A stretch of 64,000 nucleotides of DNA from JANQEU01 sp965601455. Lineage in GTDB: Bacteria > Bacteroidota > Bacteroidia > Cytophagales > Cyclobacteriaceae. The position numbers and the translations under genes were made by a program. Location of the stretch: positions 2,666,001 through 2,730,000 of the forward strand of contig OZ271831.1 in assembly GCA_965601455.1 (NCBI GenBank), written 5' to 3'. The notes under the pieces were generated by a model, which saw only the letters and a list, made by a program, of their open reading frames with translations, made no database searches and had not been told where the DNA came from. Positions 46,798 to 55,837 of this stretch are shown piece after piece (the stretch's first letter is position 1; each line of letters starts with the position of its first letter).

Positions 46798-48954
46798 TTA
46801 ACTACTCAAAATTGAACCTAAGTCCATTGGCAATTTCCTGATTCTTTTTCCGGTTAAGTCAAAAATGGCGTTGGCCAATGCCGGTGCCACCGTTGGTAAT
46901 CCACTTTCACCGGCTCCATCGGGTGATGCAGTACTAGGTAAAATGTGTGTAACTATTTCGGGACACTGACTTATCCTTAGTATCCGGTAAGAGTCAAAAT
47001 TCTGCTGAATAATTGCTCCATTCTCAATAGTTAGTCCGGTTAGCGCGGCAGAAAGTCCCATTACGATAGAACCTTCCGTCTGGGCCTCAACCGTATCCGG
47101 GTTAATGCAAATTCCTAAATCCAACACCGTGGTAATCCTGGAAACCTGGATTTGATCTGCATCTTGCTCTACTTCCACCACCATTGCAAAGTGAGCTCCC
47201 GATCTTTCACAAATAGCAATACCTCTTCCCCGGTTCGAATCTTTATTGGAATCCCAATTGACCAATTTCCTGGTTTCCTCCAGTACACGCTTAAATCGGG
47301 GATGATCCTGAAGCAATGCTAACCTAAAATCCAATGGATCCTTCTTGGCTATTGATGCCATTTCATCGATAAATGACTCATGAGCGAAAGGATTAGTGGA
47401 ATGATAAACGGCTCTCCAGTAAGAAATCGGTACGTAATGTTTTTGAAGTTTGGCCCTGATCGAAAAATTAGGAATTGAATAGTCTTTAGTAATTCCTTCC
47501 ACCATTTGACCTATCGACTTGGTGTCATCCCCTGTTTGATTTCTAATCTCCTGTGTGACCACCTTATGTTCTAATGCAATTAAATTGCCATCCGCATCCA
47601 AAGTACCTTTTAGCTTATTTACTGAAGCAGCCCGAAATGGACCTTGTGTTTGGTCATCTTCACGAGTCCAGATTACTTTCACCGGCCTTTGAATCTGCCT
47701 GGACAAATCAGCAGCCTCCTCAGCAACATCTGTCAAAGACCTGCGGCCAAATCCCCCTCCCATCATCGTGTAGTTAATCACAATGTTTTCTTCCGCTATA
47801 CCAAGTTGACGAGATAAAAAAGTACGAATTCCGTTTGGGTTTTGGGTTGAGCCCCAAAACTCAACTCTGTCTTTTTCAACACTCACGATAGCATTCATCG
47901 GTTCCATGGGTACATGCGCTTGGTAAGGCATTTCATAGATAGATTGATGTAGCTGATTAGATGCATTGTGCTCAACGTTGCCTCTCTCGTACATCAGTTG
48001 AGAAGAATTTTCATCCGCAGCTGCTTGATATCGAGTTAAGATCGAATCTGAATTTTGTTCAGACAGCCCTTTGTCGTCCCATGTAACCTTCAATTTCTTC
48101 CTACCCTGGAAAGCTGCCCAATAGTTTTCTGCTATTACTGCAATGCCCACTCTTTCTCGCCCAAATACAGTCCTGGATACTTGATAAACACCAATAGCGC
48201 CGGGAACTTTCATGGTTTCGATGTCATCAATAGCAGTAGGCGTGCCCAGGAAAACAGGTGATCGTTCAATGGAAGCATACACCATATTTGGTACCTCCAT
48301 ATCAATTCCAAAAAGAACTTCTCCGTTGGTTTTCGAGGGTATATCTCGACGAGGTATGGATTGGCCAATCACTTTGAATTCCTTGGGAGATTTTAATGGG
48401 GGATTGATTGGCGCTTCCAAACTGGAGGCTTCATTCACAAGCTGACCATAATGAAGTGTCTCGTTGGTTTTTGTGTTTAATACCTGCCCTGCACTTGCCA
48501 GACAGTCCTTTTTTTCTGTACTCCAGCGATTCGCGGCTACTTGTAAAAGCATCTCACGAGCAGCAGCACCCATTACTCGTAGCCGTTGATATTCATTCTG
48601 AATACTATGACTGCCAACAACCATCTGTCTTCCATAGAGGTCTGAGTTGGCCTCACTTTGAATGATCTCAACTTTATTAATATCCACTTCAAGTTCTTCG
48701 GCAATGATCATTGGGATGGATTGGAAAGTACCCTGACCCATTTCTGGTCTATGATTAAGTAAGGTCACTGTGCCATCCTCTGAAATTCGAATAAACTGAT
48801 TTATCGCAAAATCTCTTGTCAATGCTACATTGTATGGCCGTTCTTTACCATCAATAGTGGTGCATCCTACCATTAAGAAAACAGACGATGCGGAAGACAA
48901 TTGTAAAAATTTCCTTCTAGTCACTCCTTTTACTTCACGATTCATTGCCTTCAT
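46798..48954 (-). CDS. Molybdopterin-binding subunit of a xanthine-dehydrogenase-family hydroxylase (isoquinoline oxidoreductase beta-like)
   Basis: 718 residues. The N terminus holds a twin-arginine motif and lipobox ('GVTRRKFLQLSSASSVFLMV' then Cys), so it is exported folded and lipid-anchored. 'LLNHRPEMGQGTFQSIPMII', 'INYTMMGGGFGRRSLTDVAE' and 'TSPDGAGESGLPTVAPALAN' end with the catalytic Glu region. It is the IorB-type subunit that oxidises aldehydes or N-heterocycles. It overlaps the 2Fe-2S gene by 4 bp (ATGA) and needs a cytochrome c partner not found here. Confidence 0.88.
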   Translation of the reverse strand: MKAMNREVKGVTRRKFLQLSSASSVFLMVGCTTIDGKERPYNVALTRDFAINQFIRISEDGTVTLLNHRPEMGQGTFQSIPMIIAEELEVDINKVEIIQSEANSDLYGRQMVVGSHSIQNEYQRLRVMGAAAREMLLQVAANRWSTEKKDCLASAGQVLNTKTNETLHYGQLVNEASSLEAPINPPLKSPKEFKVIGQSIPRRDIPSKTNGEVLFGIDMEVPNMVYASIERSPVFLGTPTAIDDIETMKVPGAIGVYQVSRTVFGRERVGIAVIAENYWAAFQGRKKLKVTWDDKGLSEQNSDSILTRYQAAADENSSQLMYERGNVEHNASNQLHQSIYEMPYQAHVPMEPMNAIVSVEKDRVEFWGSTQNPNGIRTFLSRQLGIAEENIVINYTMMGGGFGRRSLTDVAEEAADLSRQIQRPVKVIWTREDDQTQGPFRAASVNKLKGTLDADGNLIALEHKVVTQEIRNQTGDDTKSIGQMVEGITKDYSIPNFSIRAKLQKHYVPISYWRAVYHSTNPFAHESFIDEMASIAKKDPLDFRLALLQDHPRFKRVLEETRKLVNWDSNKDSNRGRGIAICERSGAHFAMVVEVEQDADQIQVSRITTVLDLGICINPDTVEAQTEGSIVMGLSAALTGLTIENGAIIQQNFDSYRILRISQCPEIVTHILPSTASPDGAGESGLPTVAPALANAIFDLTGKRIRKLPMDLGSILSS

Positions 48955-49400
48955 TTACTTGCGAGTTTTATTGCATTTCGAATTCTTGGGTATGTTCCGC
49001 AGCGACAAAGAACACCATCCATGGCTCGATCTATTTCTTCGTCAGTGGGGTTCGGATTTCTTTCTAAAAGAGCTACGGCGTTCATGATCTGACCAGACTG
49101 GCAATAACCACATTGAGGAGCTTGAGTTTCAATCCAGGCTTTCTGAACCGGATGACTATTATCTTCAGATAGACCTTCAATTGTTACTATCGATCTACCA
49201 ATGCATGCAGAAACAGGCATCACACAAGATCGAATAGGCATACCATCCATCAATATTGTGCAAGACCCACATTGAGCAACGCCACATCCAAATTTGGTCC
49301 CCATTAGTTTCGCATAGTCCCTGATTGCCCATAGCAAAGGCATCTCCGGTTCCACATCCATAGTGTAGTTGGTTCTGTTAATTTCTAAAGTGATTTCCAT
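48951..49400 (-). CDS. 2Fe-2S subunit of the molybdenum hydroxylase
   Basis: About 149 residues from the ATG at 49400 (MEITLEINRTNYTMDVEP). The longer frame to 49493 adds sequence with no family similarity. 'GTKFGCGVAQCGSCTILMDG' is the plant-type 2Fe-2S, and 'QCGYCQSGQIM' with 'GVLCRCGTYPRIRNA' the second 2Fe-2S cluster of the family. No signal peptide, so it presumably rides out with the Tat-exported large subunit. First gene of a three-gene unit (2Fe-2S, Mo subunit, SDR). Confidence 0.9.
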   Translation of the reverse strand: MEITLEINRTNYTMDVEPEMPLLWAIRDYAKLMGTKFGCGVAQCGSCTILMDGMPIRSCVMPVSACIGRSIVTIEGLSEDNSHPVQKAWIETQAPQCGYCQSGQIMNAVALLERNPNPTDEEIDRAMDGVLCRCGTYPRIRNAIKLASK

Positions 49401-49618
49401 ACGTAGAATCCTCCAGATATAAGTTACACAACTCCTTTTGATTTTCCTTTTGAAGGCGATGAAAACGTTTCGAAAGAATATTATTATATACAATTCTTTC
49501 CATTATTTGGAATATTCAATTATTAAAGATTGTAGACCATTTGTAGATGGGCTAAAAGCTGACTCTCTTCAGATAATTCCTAAAATTCAAAAAAGTTTTC
49601 AACCAAATAAGATCGGCT

Positions 49619-50230
49619 ATGGCTAGTGACCGGGGGATATCAAATGTAATCGAATACTCATTCAAGGTAGAGCACCAAATAAAGGGAACCATGTATCTAT
49701 CCCTCATGCGATATCTTGACTTTAATGGGAAGTCTAAGTTAACTCACCAGCTAGTCAATTCATCACTTATTGATAATAGGTTCCTTACGGCCTCTGCTTG
49801 GTATGATGTGTATGACTACTTACTTCTGTGCAAGAAGATTTCAAAAGAAATTGACCTTGAATTCTCATTACTTGTGCAGGAGATTGCATCCTATTCCATA
49901 AGACATGAATTGCATGCATTGCGGAGACAATTATGGAGCCAACGAGATACTTCAGCAGTGTTACAAAGACTGCCTGAGTTACTTCTACATGACACCAATT
50001 TTATGGAATTCGCTGAGATTGTGCCAATTGATAATCATCACATACTCCGCTTCTCAACTCCCGACAAATTAGCTGACCCCACTCGTTGGTTATTTAAAGG
50101 AACGATAACTGCTGTGTTACAACTCCTCGGACACAGCATGATTCACTTTAAGGAAATTGAAGTCAAAGAAGTGGAATGGTTCCACCCCCAATACAAAGAG
50201 ATTAGAATGGAAATAACTTATCAACGATAA
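49619..50230 (+). CDS. Divergent member of the tandem MTALE/DUF2378-like family (copy 0)
   Basis: 203 residues, soluble. 'HQIKGTMYLSLMRYLDF' and 'FLTASAWYDVYDYLLL' match the N-terminal half of the array proteins, and 'WLFKGTITAVLQLLG' matches their C-terminal motif. The central 'DLNGVYRFF' is replaced by a different 'HELHALRRQLW' stretch. It lacks the MTALE start. It lies at the head of the locus, separated from the array by one outer-membrane protein gene, and may be the founder or a specialised member. Function unknown. Confidence 0.7.
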   Translation: MASDRGISNVIEYSFKVEHQIKGTMYLSLMRYLDFNGKSKLTHQLVNSSLIDNRFLTASAWYDVYDYLLLCKKISKEIDLEFSLLVQEIASYSIRHELHALRRQLWSQRDTSAVLQRLPELLLHDTNFMEFAEIVPIDNHHILRFSTPDKLADPTRWLFKGTITAVLQLLGHSMIHFKEIEVKEVEWFHPQYKEIRMEITYQR

Positions 50231-50294
50231 TTCGCTTTCAAGTAAATGAAACTAATACACACATTAAAAGAGAGGTTAATCTAACTGAAACATT

Positions 50295-51059
50295 ATGAAG
50301 CAATCATTCAGAACAACGAAATGGATCCTGGCTGTGGCGATTTTATTTCTTAGCCCATCCGCAGTAGCACAATTACAAATAGCGGTATCAACAGGAACCG
50401 CCTTACCACTGAGTTCAATAGCTATTCCCGGCTTTATAAACATTGACTCTAATGGAGAACAGGAAGTATTGGCTGCCACAGTGGGTGCGGGGGTCAACGG
50501 AACCCTTAGTTTTGAATACCCTATTTCCGAATCATTGGGATTTGGTTTGGATTTAACTTACTTAAGATCATTTCGGGGGAATCTCGAGCAGGTAAATGTT
50601 CCACAGCCTGGAGCAACTACCGAACAATCGTTCCGTTCAACCGCATTCTGGATCACACCTCAAGTTGTTGGATACATTGGTGACCGGTTCTATACAAGAT
50701 TTGGCTTAATCATTGGATCTTTTCAGGAGGTTGAAGTAGAAACTCAAATTACAGGATTAGAAGGCTCGCGCATTGATGTTTTTGAAAGCAATACAGCACT
50801 AGGGCTGAAAACAGCGTTTGGTGCTAGGTTTCCAATTTCAGGTAAACTGTCAGGATTTGCTGAAATCAATGCCAATGCTCTAACCTATCGGCCAGGTGCG
50901 ATTCGAAATGAACAGAACTTTGATGGATTTCCAACCAGTACACCTGTTGAGTTGAAAGAAAATCTTCCAGTTGAATTCGATCCAGCCACCGAGCAACCAA
51001 TGATGACACTGCCCTTCAATAATGTTGGGATTAACCTGGGTGTCAAATTCAAACTCTAA
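50295..51059 (+). CDS. Outer-membrane beta-barrel protein
   Basis: 254 residues with a signal peptide ('AVAILFLSPSAVAQ') and alternating amphipathic strands ('GTLSFEYPISESLGFGLDLT', 'VVGYIGDRFYTRFGLIIGSF'), ending 'NNVGINLGVKFKL'. An OmpA/porin-like eight-strand barrel of the type common in Bacteroidota. No ligand can be read. It lies between copy 0 and copy 1 of the paralog array (13 bp before copy 1), so it is in the same operon and may link the cytoplasmic array proteins to the cell surface. Confidence 0.8.
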   Translation: MKQSFRTTKWILAVAILFLSPSAVAQLQIAVSTGTALPLSSIAIPGFINIDSNGEQEVLAATVGAGVNGTLSFEYPISESLGFGLDLTYLRSFRGNLEQVNVPQPGATTEQSFRSTAFWITPQVVGYIGDRFYTRFGLIIGSFQEVEVETQITGLEGSRIDVFESNTALGLKTAFGARFPISGKLSGFAEINANALTYRPGAIRNEQNFDGFPTSTPVELKENLPVEFDPATEQPMMTLPFNNVGINLGVKFKL

Positions 51060-51072
51060 CATCGCCCATACC

Positions 51073-51654
51073 ATGACAATCAGTGAAATATCGACTAAGT
51101 ACAAAGTCAAGGGCAGTGCCTTTAGAAATGTAATCAACTATTATAACCACCAATTCGGGGAAAACGCATTCCAAAAAGATAAGGAATTGACAGAAGTACT
51201 GGGTGGCAAAACCATTCTACCTTCTAGTTGGTTACCCGCTTCAAAATATGTTCAGTTAGAAGAAAAACTAGCAAATAGGTTTGGCCTTACACTACATGAA
51301 TTTTGTGTCGAGTGCACCACTTATATACTAACAACTGATCTAAATGGTATCTATCGATTCTTCATTAAAGTAGGCGGTCCGGAACGAGTAATGGCCAGTG
51401 TTCCGAGGATTGCAAAAGTCTACAATAATCTTTTCCTCTACTATGTGATCTCGAATTCTAAAGGACTGCATCGCCTAAAATTCACAACACCATCTTCTGT
51501 ATATGAATGGGCAAGTGGGTCTGTGGAAGGCGGTCTAAGAGGCATACTAAATGTATGTGGCAAACCGATGATAACATACGAAGAGCTGGACAGAAGAGTC
51601 TTCAATGATGCAGGAGAAGATCTGATGGAAGGAACATTTGAATTAACCTACTGA
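51073..51654 (+). CDS. MTALE-family array protein, copy 1
   Basis: 193 residues from the ATG at 51073 (MTISEISTKYKVKGSAF); the frame from 51022 overlaps the barrel gene and is not used. It has 'VKGSAFRNVINYY', 'LPSSWLPASKY', a canonical core 'DLNGIYRFFIKVGGPERVMA' and 'SVEGGLRGILNVCGKP'. A soluble protein of unknown function. Starts 13 bp after the outer-membrane protein and ends 3 bp before copy 2. Its N terminus is MTISE, unlike the MTALE of most copies. Confidence 0.8.
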   Translation: MTISEISTKYKVKGSAFRNVINYYNHQFGENAFQKDKELTEVLGGKTILPSSWLPASKYVQLEEKLANRFGLTLHEFCVECTTYILTTDLNGIYRFFIKVGGPERVMASVPRIAKVYNNLFLYYVISNSKGLHRLKFTTPSSVYEWASGSVEGGLRGILNVCGKPMITYEELDRRVFNDAGEDLMEGTFELTY

Positions 51655-51657
51655 GTT

Positions 51658-52239
51658 ATGACAGCTTCTGAAACTAGATCAAAATTCAAGATCAAGGGAA
51701 CTGCAATATTGGGGTTAAAAGTCTATTTCGATGAGAAGACAAATGAACGTAGCTTTCTTGAGATATATCGTCAGACACTTCCTGATGCTGGTGAATTAAT
51801 TCTTGCTTCATCCTGGTACGATGCTGAAGAGCAGAAAATGGTAATGGAAGCTTGTGCCAATCACCTTGCAATAGATATGGACACATTTTCGCAGGAGGTT
51901 ACTAGAGCAAGCTTAATCAGCGATCTAAACGGGGTCTATAAATTCTTTATGAAGTTAGGTGGAGCGACTCGAGTCCTCTCCAGTGCACCACAAATGGCCA
52001 AGGCCTACACCAACTACAATAAATATGATTTAATCCGTAATGAAAAAGGCTATCACGAGGCCTCCGTTACAGTCCCCAAACAATTTACAGACTGGAACTT
52101 AAATATCAATCGAGGATCACTAACCGGTGTACTTGAGGTCTGTGGTCATGCGATTAAAGAATTTGAAGTAATCGACAGACGCACCTTTAATGATCATGAA
52201 ATAGAAAAGTCTACAGTGACCTTTAAAATCATCTATTAA
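51658..52239 (+). CDS. MTALE-family array protein, copy 2
   Basis: 193 residues, MTASE start. 'IKGTAILGLKVYF', 'LASSWYDAEEQKMVMEACAN', 'DLNGVYKFFMKLGGATRVLS' and 'INRGSLTGVLEVCGHA' mark it as a full-length member. The 'GGPE' of the core is 'GGAT' here. No signal or membrane segment. Only 3 bp from copy 1 and 2 bp from copy 3, so translation is probably coupled. Function unknown. Confidence 0.8.
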   Translation: MTASETRSKFKIKGTAILGLKVYFDEKTNERSFLEIYRQTLPDAGELILASSWYDAEEQKMVMEACANHLAIDMDTFSQEVTRASLISDLNGVYKFFMKLGGATRVLSSAPQMAKAYTNYNKYDLIRNEKGYHEASVTVPKQFTDWNLNINRGSLTGVLEVCGHAIKEFEVIDRRTFNDHEIEKSTVTFKIIY

Positions 52240-52241
52240 AT

Positions 52242-52820
52242 ATGACAGCTCTAGAAGTAACAAAAAATCAAATTAAGGGCACCGCTTTCAACAACCTGAA
52301 AAAATTTATTACTCATGAATTAGGTTCAGATCAATACACCCGTTTAGCCAGTAGCTGCGGAATTAGAAACCCTAATCTTATCATCCCTTCGTCATGGTAT
52401 CCCTTTGATCAGTACCATATGCTCTCTATTGAATCATCTATAGCGATGGGGAAAACATTTCGAGACTTTATTATTGACTCTACTCTTTTTCTAATCGTAG
52501 AGGACTTAAATGGTGTATATAGATTTTTCATACGTGTTGCAACGCCAAGAAGAGTCTTGGAGAAGCTACCTTCAATGTCCAGAACCTACGTGAATTTCGT
52601 AGAGTACAAGGTCTTAGAAAACAAGGATGGCTATCATTCCGCTCAATTGACAATTCCAAAAGAAGTCAGAGATTGGGAACTGTATTCAGCAGAAGGAGGT
52701 ATCCGTGGCATATTGACCGTATGTAATCGATCTATAAAATCATGGGAAATTGGAGATGAATCAGAATTTACCGGAACAGATGGAATAATCACCAGATTAG
52801 TGCTGGAAGTAACCTATTAA
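52242..52820 (+). CDS. MTALE-family array protein, copy 3
   Basis: 192 residues, MTALE start. 'IKGTAFNNLKKFI', 'IPSSWYPFDQYHMLSIESSI', 'DLNGVYRFFIRVATPRRVLE' and 'SAEGGIRGILTVCNRS' are all present; the core is 'ATPRR' rather than 'GGPER'. The C terminus ends 'RLVLEVTY', like other copies that close with a beta strand and Tyr. Gap of 3 bp to copy 4. Function unknown. Confidence 0.8.
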   Translation: MTALEVTKNQIKGTAFNNLKKFITHELGSDQYTRLASSCGIRNPNLIIPSSWYPFDQYHMLSIESSIAMGKTFRDFIIDSTLFLIVEDLNGVYRFFIRVATPRRVLEKLPSMSRTYVNFVEYKVLENKDGYHSAQLTIPKEVRDWELYSAEGGIRGILTVCNRSIKSWEIGDESEFTGTDGIITRLVLEVTY

Positions 52821-52823
52821 GCA

Positions 52824-53402
52824 ATGACAGCACTAGAGCAAAAAACAAAATTCAGGTATAAGGGAACCATGTTTCTGAACCTGAAATCCTACATCACTCT
52901 TCATAACGGAGCAACCTTGTTTCAAGAAATACTGCTAAAAACAGGGGTTTCTAAAAAAATTTATTTGTCCTCCAGCTGGTATGATGCTTACACCTACTTT
53001 GAACTTCTTGAATGTTTCATTGAAAGTAAAAACCGGTCAAAAAAAGATATAGTAATCGAGATCACTCAGCATATGCTTGAAAAAGACTTAAATGGGGTCT
53101 ATCGAATTTTTCTTAAAGTGGCCTCTCCCCGATTCGTACTTCCAAAAGTTCCAAAGTTGATGGGTACTTACAGCAATTGCACTTTTGGGAGGGAGATATC
53201 TAACGAAAAAGGACTGTTTGTGATGTCGTACAAAACCCCATCGATATTCTTCGAGAATTCCATATATCAATTCGAGGGTGGAATAAAGGGCATCTTGAAC
53301 GCCTGCAAATCACCCATGAAATCTTGTCTATGTGTCCACCAGGAAAGTCAAATCACAAATGGTGAGCCATATACAAACGGTATTTTCGAAATAACCTATT
53401 AA
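52824..53402 (+). CDS. MTALE-family array protein, copy 4
   Basis: 192 residues, MTALE start. 'YKGTMFLNLKSYI', 'LSSSWYDAYTYFELLECFIE', 'DLNGVYRIFLKVASPRFVLP' and 'FEGGIKGILNACKSP' are recognisable. It is richer in Cys near its C terminus ('NACKSPMKSCLC') than its neighbours; whether these bind metal is unknown. Ends 4 bp before copy 5. Function unknown. Confidence 0.8.
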   Translation: MTALEQKTKFRYKGTMFLNLKSYITLHNGATLFQEILLKTGVSKKIYLSSSWYDAYTYFELLECFIESKNRSKKDIVIEITQHMLEKDLNGVYRIFLKVASPRFVLPKVPKLMGTYSNCTFGREISNEKGLFVMSYKTPSIFFENSIYQFEGGIKGILNACKSPMKSCLCVHQESQITNGEPYTNGIFEITY

Positions 53403-53406
53403 ATCA

Positions 53407-53988
53407 ATGACAGCATTAGAAGTAAACCAAAAATACAAAGTCAAAGGCACCATTATCAAAAACTTCCAACTGTATATCAGTAGAAGGGTCAGTCCGGATT
53501 TTTTCAAGGACATTCTCAGTGAAAGTGGGTTAGGAACCATCAGGGGAATTCTATCCTCTTCCTGGTACCCCGCAGAAAAACATATAAAGATGTTGGAACT
53601 GGCGGCGGATGAAGTAAACCAAAACGTCTGGGACATGAATACCGAGTTTGCCAGAGAATGGTTGGAAAATGACATGAACGGAGTCTATCGGTTCTTTATG
53701 AGAATTGGTCAACCGGTGAGAGTATTCAGCAGGATGAATCAAATAGATAAAGGATATGCTAACTATGGAAATGCTCAGGTTATCAAGAATGAGTTTGGAG
53801 AGTGGGTTGGAACATTTATAATGCCTCAAATTCTAGAGGATTGGCACATGTCTTCTGTTAGAGGTGGGGTCGTAGGAATTCTAAAAGTATGTGGGTATAA
53901 AATTAATTCATTTGAAATTCTGGATCGTAAGGTAGATGATTTGGATGGAGACCTTATGCAAACAGTACGGGCAAAAATCACTTACTAA
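53407..53988 (+). CDS. MTALE-family array protein, copy 5
   Basis: 193 residues, MTALE start. 'VKGTIIKNFQLYI', 'LSSSWYPAEKHIKMLELAAD', 'DMNGVYRFFMRIGQPVRVFS' and 'VRGGVVGILKVCGYK' are present, with Asp-Met instead of Asp-Leu in the core and 'GQPVR' in place of 'GGPER'. Followed by a 21-bp gap to copy 6, longer than in the first four junctions. Function unknown. Confidence 0.8.
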   Translation: MTALEVNQKYKVKGTIIKNFQLYISRRVSPDFFKDILSESGLGTIRGILSSSWYPAEKHIKMLELAADEVNQNVWDMNTEFAREWLENDMNGVYRFFMRIGQPVRVFSRMNQIDKGYANYGNAQVIKNEFGEWVGTFIMPQILEDWHMSSVRGGVVGILKVCGYKINSFEILDRKVDDLDGDLMQTVRAKITY

Positions 53989-54009
53989 GTATTACCAATT
54001 CGATTTCAT

Positions 54010-54591
54010 ATGACAGCTCTCGATACAAGTCAGGTAGAGAAAATGAAAGGAACTGCTTTTCGATCCCTCATTCGATTCTTTGAGTCACTCAATGAATCCG
54101 ATGTACTGGAAGAACAACTCCATCAGTACGGAATCAATGTCAAACAAATACTTCCCTCAAGTTGGTACGATGCTCATACTTACTTGTCGGTCTGCAAGTC
54201 CACTTCAAGCGAAATTGGTTATTCATTTGAACGATTAATCACCGAAATCTCAGAATTCAGCGCCTACGAAGATCTTAACGGTGTCTATCGCTTCCTTATG
54301 AAAGTGGCAGGAACTAAGATCCTATTGACCAAAATTCCACGTCTTGCCAGTACTTACACAAACTACATAAAGTCAAATGTCCAACACTTTGACAATGGAA
54401 CTTTCATCCTGAGGTTTGAAGTACCAGAAAGCTTTTACGCATTGACCAGGTACAACATGGAAGGAGCCGTACGTGCTGTGTTGAAAATCAACAACCATAA
54501 GCTAAAAGGATTTAAAGAAACTGAGAAAGAAGAAGTATTTGAGAACGATAAAACCATGGCGATTTGTACCTATCAAATAAGCTACCAATAA
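54010..54591 (+). CDS. MTALE-family array protein, copy 6
   Basis: 193 residues, MTALD start. 'MKGTAFRSLIRFF', 'LPSSWYDAHTYLSVCKSTSS', 'DLNGVYRFLMKVAGTKILLT' and 'MEGAVRAVLKINNHK' are present. It shares the 'KVAG' core and the alanine-rich C-terminal motif with copies 7 and 11, so these three form a subtype distinct from the 'KVGGPE' copies. Gap of 26 bp to copy 7. Function unknown. Confidence 0.8.
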   Translation: MTALDTSQVEKMKGTAFRSLIRFFESLNESDVLEEQLHQYGINVKQILPSSWYDAHTYLSVCKSTSSEIGYSFERLITEISEFSAYEDLNGVYRFLMKVAGTKILLTKIPRLASTYTNYIKSNVQHFDNGTFILRFEVPESFYALTRYNMEGAVRAVLKINNHKLKGFKETEKEEVFENDKTMAICTYQISYQ

Positions 54592-54617
54592 AGTTTTGAA
54601 CTAAACGAAAAGTTGAA

Positions 54618-55208
54618 ATGACAGCGCTGGAAATTAATCTAAATAGGAAATTCAAAGGGGTTCTCTACCGATCCCTAAAAAGCTACATTGTTCATCATTT
54701 TGATGAAGAAGAGTACACTCGACTTATGAAAGAAATCGGATTTGATGCAAAAAATCCTTTGCCCTCCAGTTGGTACCCCTCCTACTTTTATCATCGTGTT
54801 ACTCAACTAGTGAGCGAAAAGCTTGATGAGCCCATTGATGAACTCACCGTACAGATGTCAAAATACAACGTCAAGACTGATTTAAATGGGATATACAGGT
54901 TTTTCATGAGAGTAGCCGGTGTCAACGGTGTACTACAAAAGATGGCAAACCTTAACAATGCATATAGCAATTATTCAAAGATGACGGTAGTGGAAAATCA
55001 AAATGGAAAATACGGAGTTATCCTCGAAGCTCCAGCAGAAGAGTTTGATTTCTTTGCCTGTTGCCTACAAGGGGGTACCATTGCCATGTTAGAGATATTC
55101 AATCACCGAATGCTCTCCTTTGCTGTAAGTGAAGAAAAAAATGAATTGCTCGATGACACAGTCTACAAAAAAGCACTCTGTATAACAATCTATCAATTAA
55201 AAGCATAA
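54618..55208 (+). CDS. MTALE-family array protein, copy 7
   Basis: 196 residues, MTALE start. 'FKGVLYRSLKSYI', 'LPSSWYPSYFYHRVTQLVSE', 'DLNGIYRFFMRVAGVNGVLQ' and 'LQGGTIAMLEIFNHR' are present. Its C-terminal part ('FFACCLQGG') carries a Cys pair not seen in most copies. A 2-bp gap leads to copy 8, so the two are probably translated together. Function unknown. Confidence 0.8.
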   Translation: MTALEINLNRKFKGVLYRSLKSYIVHHFDEEEYTRLMKEIGFDAKNPLPSSWYPSYFYHRVTQLVSEKLDEPIDELTVQMSKYNVKTDLNGIYRFFMRVAGVNGVLQKMANLNNAYSNYSKMTVVENQNGKYGVILEAPAEEFDFFACCLQGGTIAMLEIFNHRMLSFAVSEEKNELLDDTVYKKALCITIYQLKA

Positions 55209-55210
55209 AC

Positions 55211-55816
55211 ATGACTGCTCTTGAACTCAACAGCCAATCTCTTTCCGAGGGAATTAGCGAAAACTACCTGATCAAAGGCACATCTGTAAAAGGTTTTCAA
55301 CAGTACTGTGACGAAAGAATTGAAGAAGGACTTTTCAAACAACTAGCCAAAGACACCGGCTTAAGTCAATCAGGTATGATTTTACCTTCTACCTGGTATT
55401 CTGCTCCGCACTACAAAACACTCACATCCATCGTAGCCGATAAATTGGCAATAGCTCCATTGGAGCTAATTGGCATTTTTAGTCCGTATATGATAGAAAG
55501 AGATTTGAATGGCGTTTACAAGCTCTTTTTCAGAATCATGAATCCAAAAATGGTTTTATCCAAGGCTCCTAAAATTGATAACGCCTACAATAACTATGCG
55601 CAATACAGCATTAAAGAGAATTCCGACGGCTATCATCAAGGTGTTTTGAAATGTCCCGAGGAGCTCTCGGACTGGCACCTGGCATTCGTTAAAGCAGGAC
55701 TCACAAAGATGATTGAACTATGCAATTCACAGGTAATCTCATTTGACATCCTCAAGAATAATGGGGACCTGGCGAATGACTTAGTCATCTCAGAACTTAA
55801 TATCAGATACATCTAA
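55211..55816 (+). CDS. MTALE-family array protein, copy 8
   Basis: 201 residues, MTALE start followed by an 8-residue insertion ('NSQSLSEGISEN') before 'YLIKGTSVKGFQQYC'. Then 'LPSTWYSAPHYKTLTSIVAD', 'DLNGVYKLFFRIMNPKMVLS' and 'VKAGLTKMIELCNSQ'. It is the longest regular copy. The core is 'MNPKM', far from 'GGPER'. Gap of 21 bp to copy 9. Function unknown. Confidence 0.8.
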   Translation: MTALELNSQSLSEGISENYLIKGTSVKGFQQYCDERIEEGLFKQLAKDTGLSQSGMILPSTWYSAPHYKTLTSIVADKLAIAPLELIGIFSPYMIERDLNGVYKLFFRIMNPKMVLSKAPKIDNAYNNYAQYSIKENSDGYHQGVLKCPEELSDWHLAFVKAGLTKMIELCNSQVISFDILKNNGDLANDLVISELNIRYI

Positions 55817-55837
55817 TACCAGGACCTACAGAAAAAA

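Noticed and set aside
49438..49626. Small open frame between the 2Fe-2S gene and copy 0
   Set aside because: No motif, overlaps the start of copy 0, and lies in the divergent promoter region.
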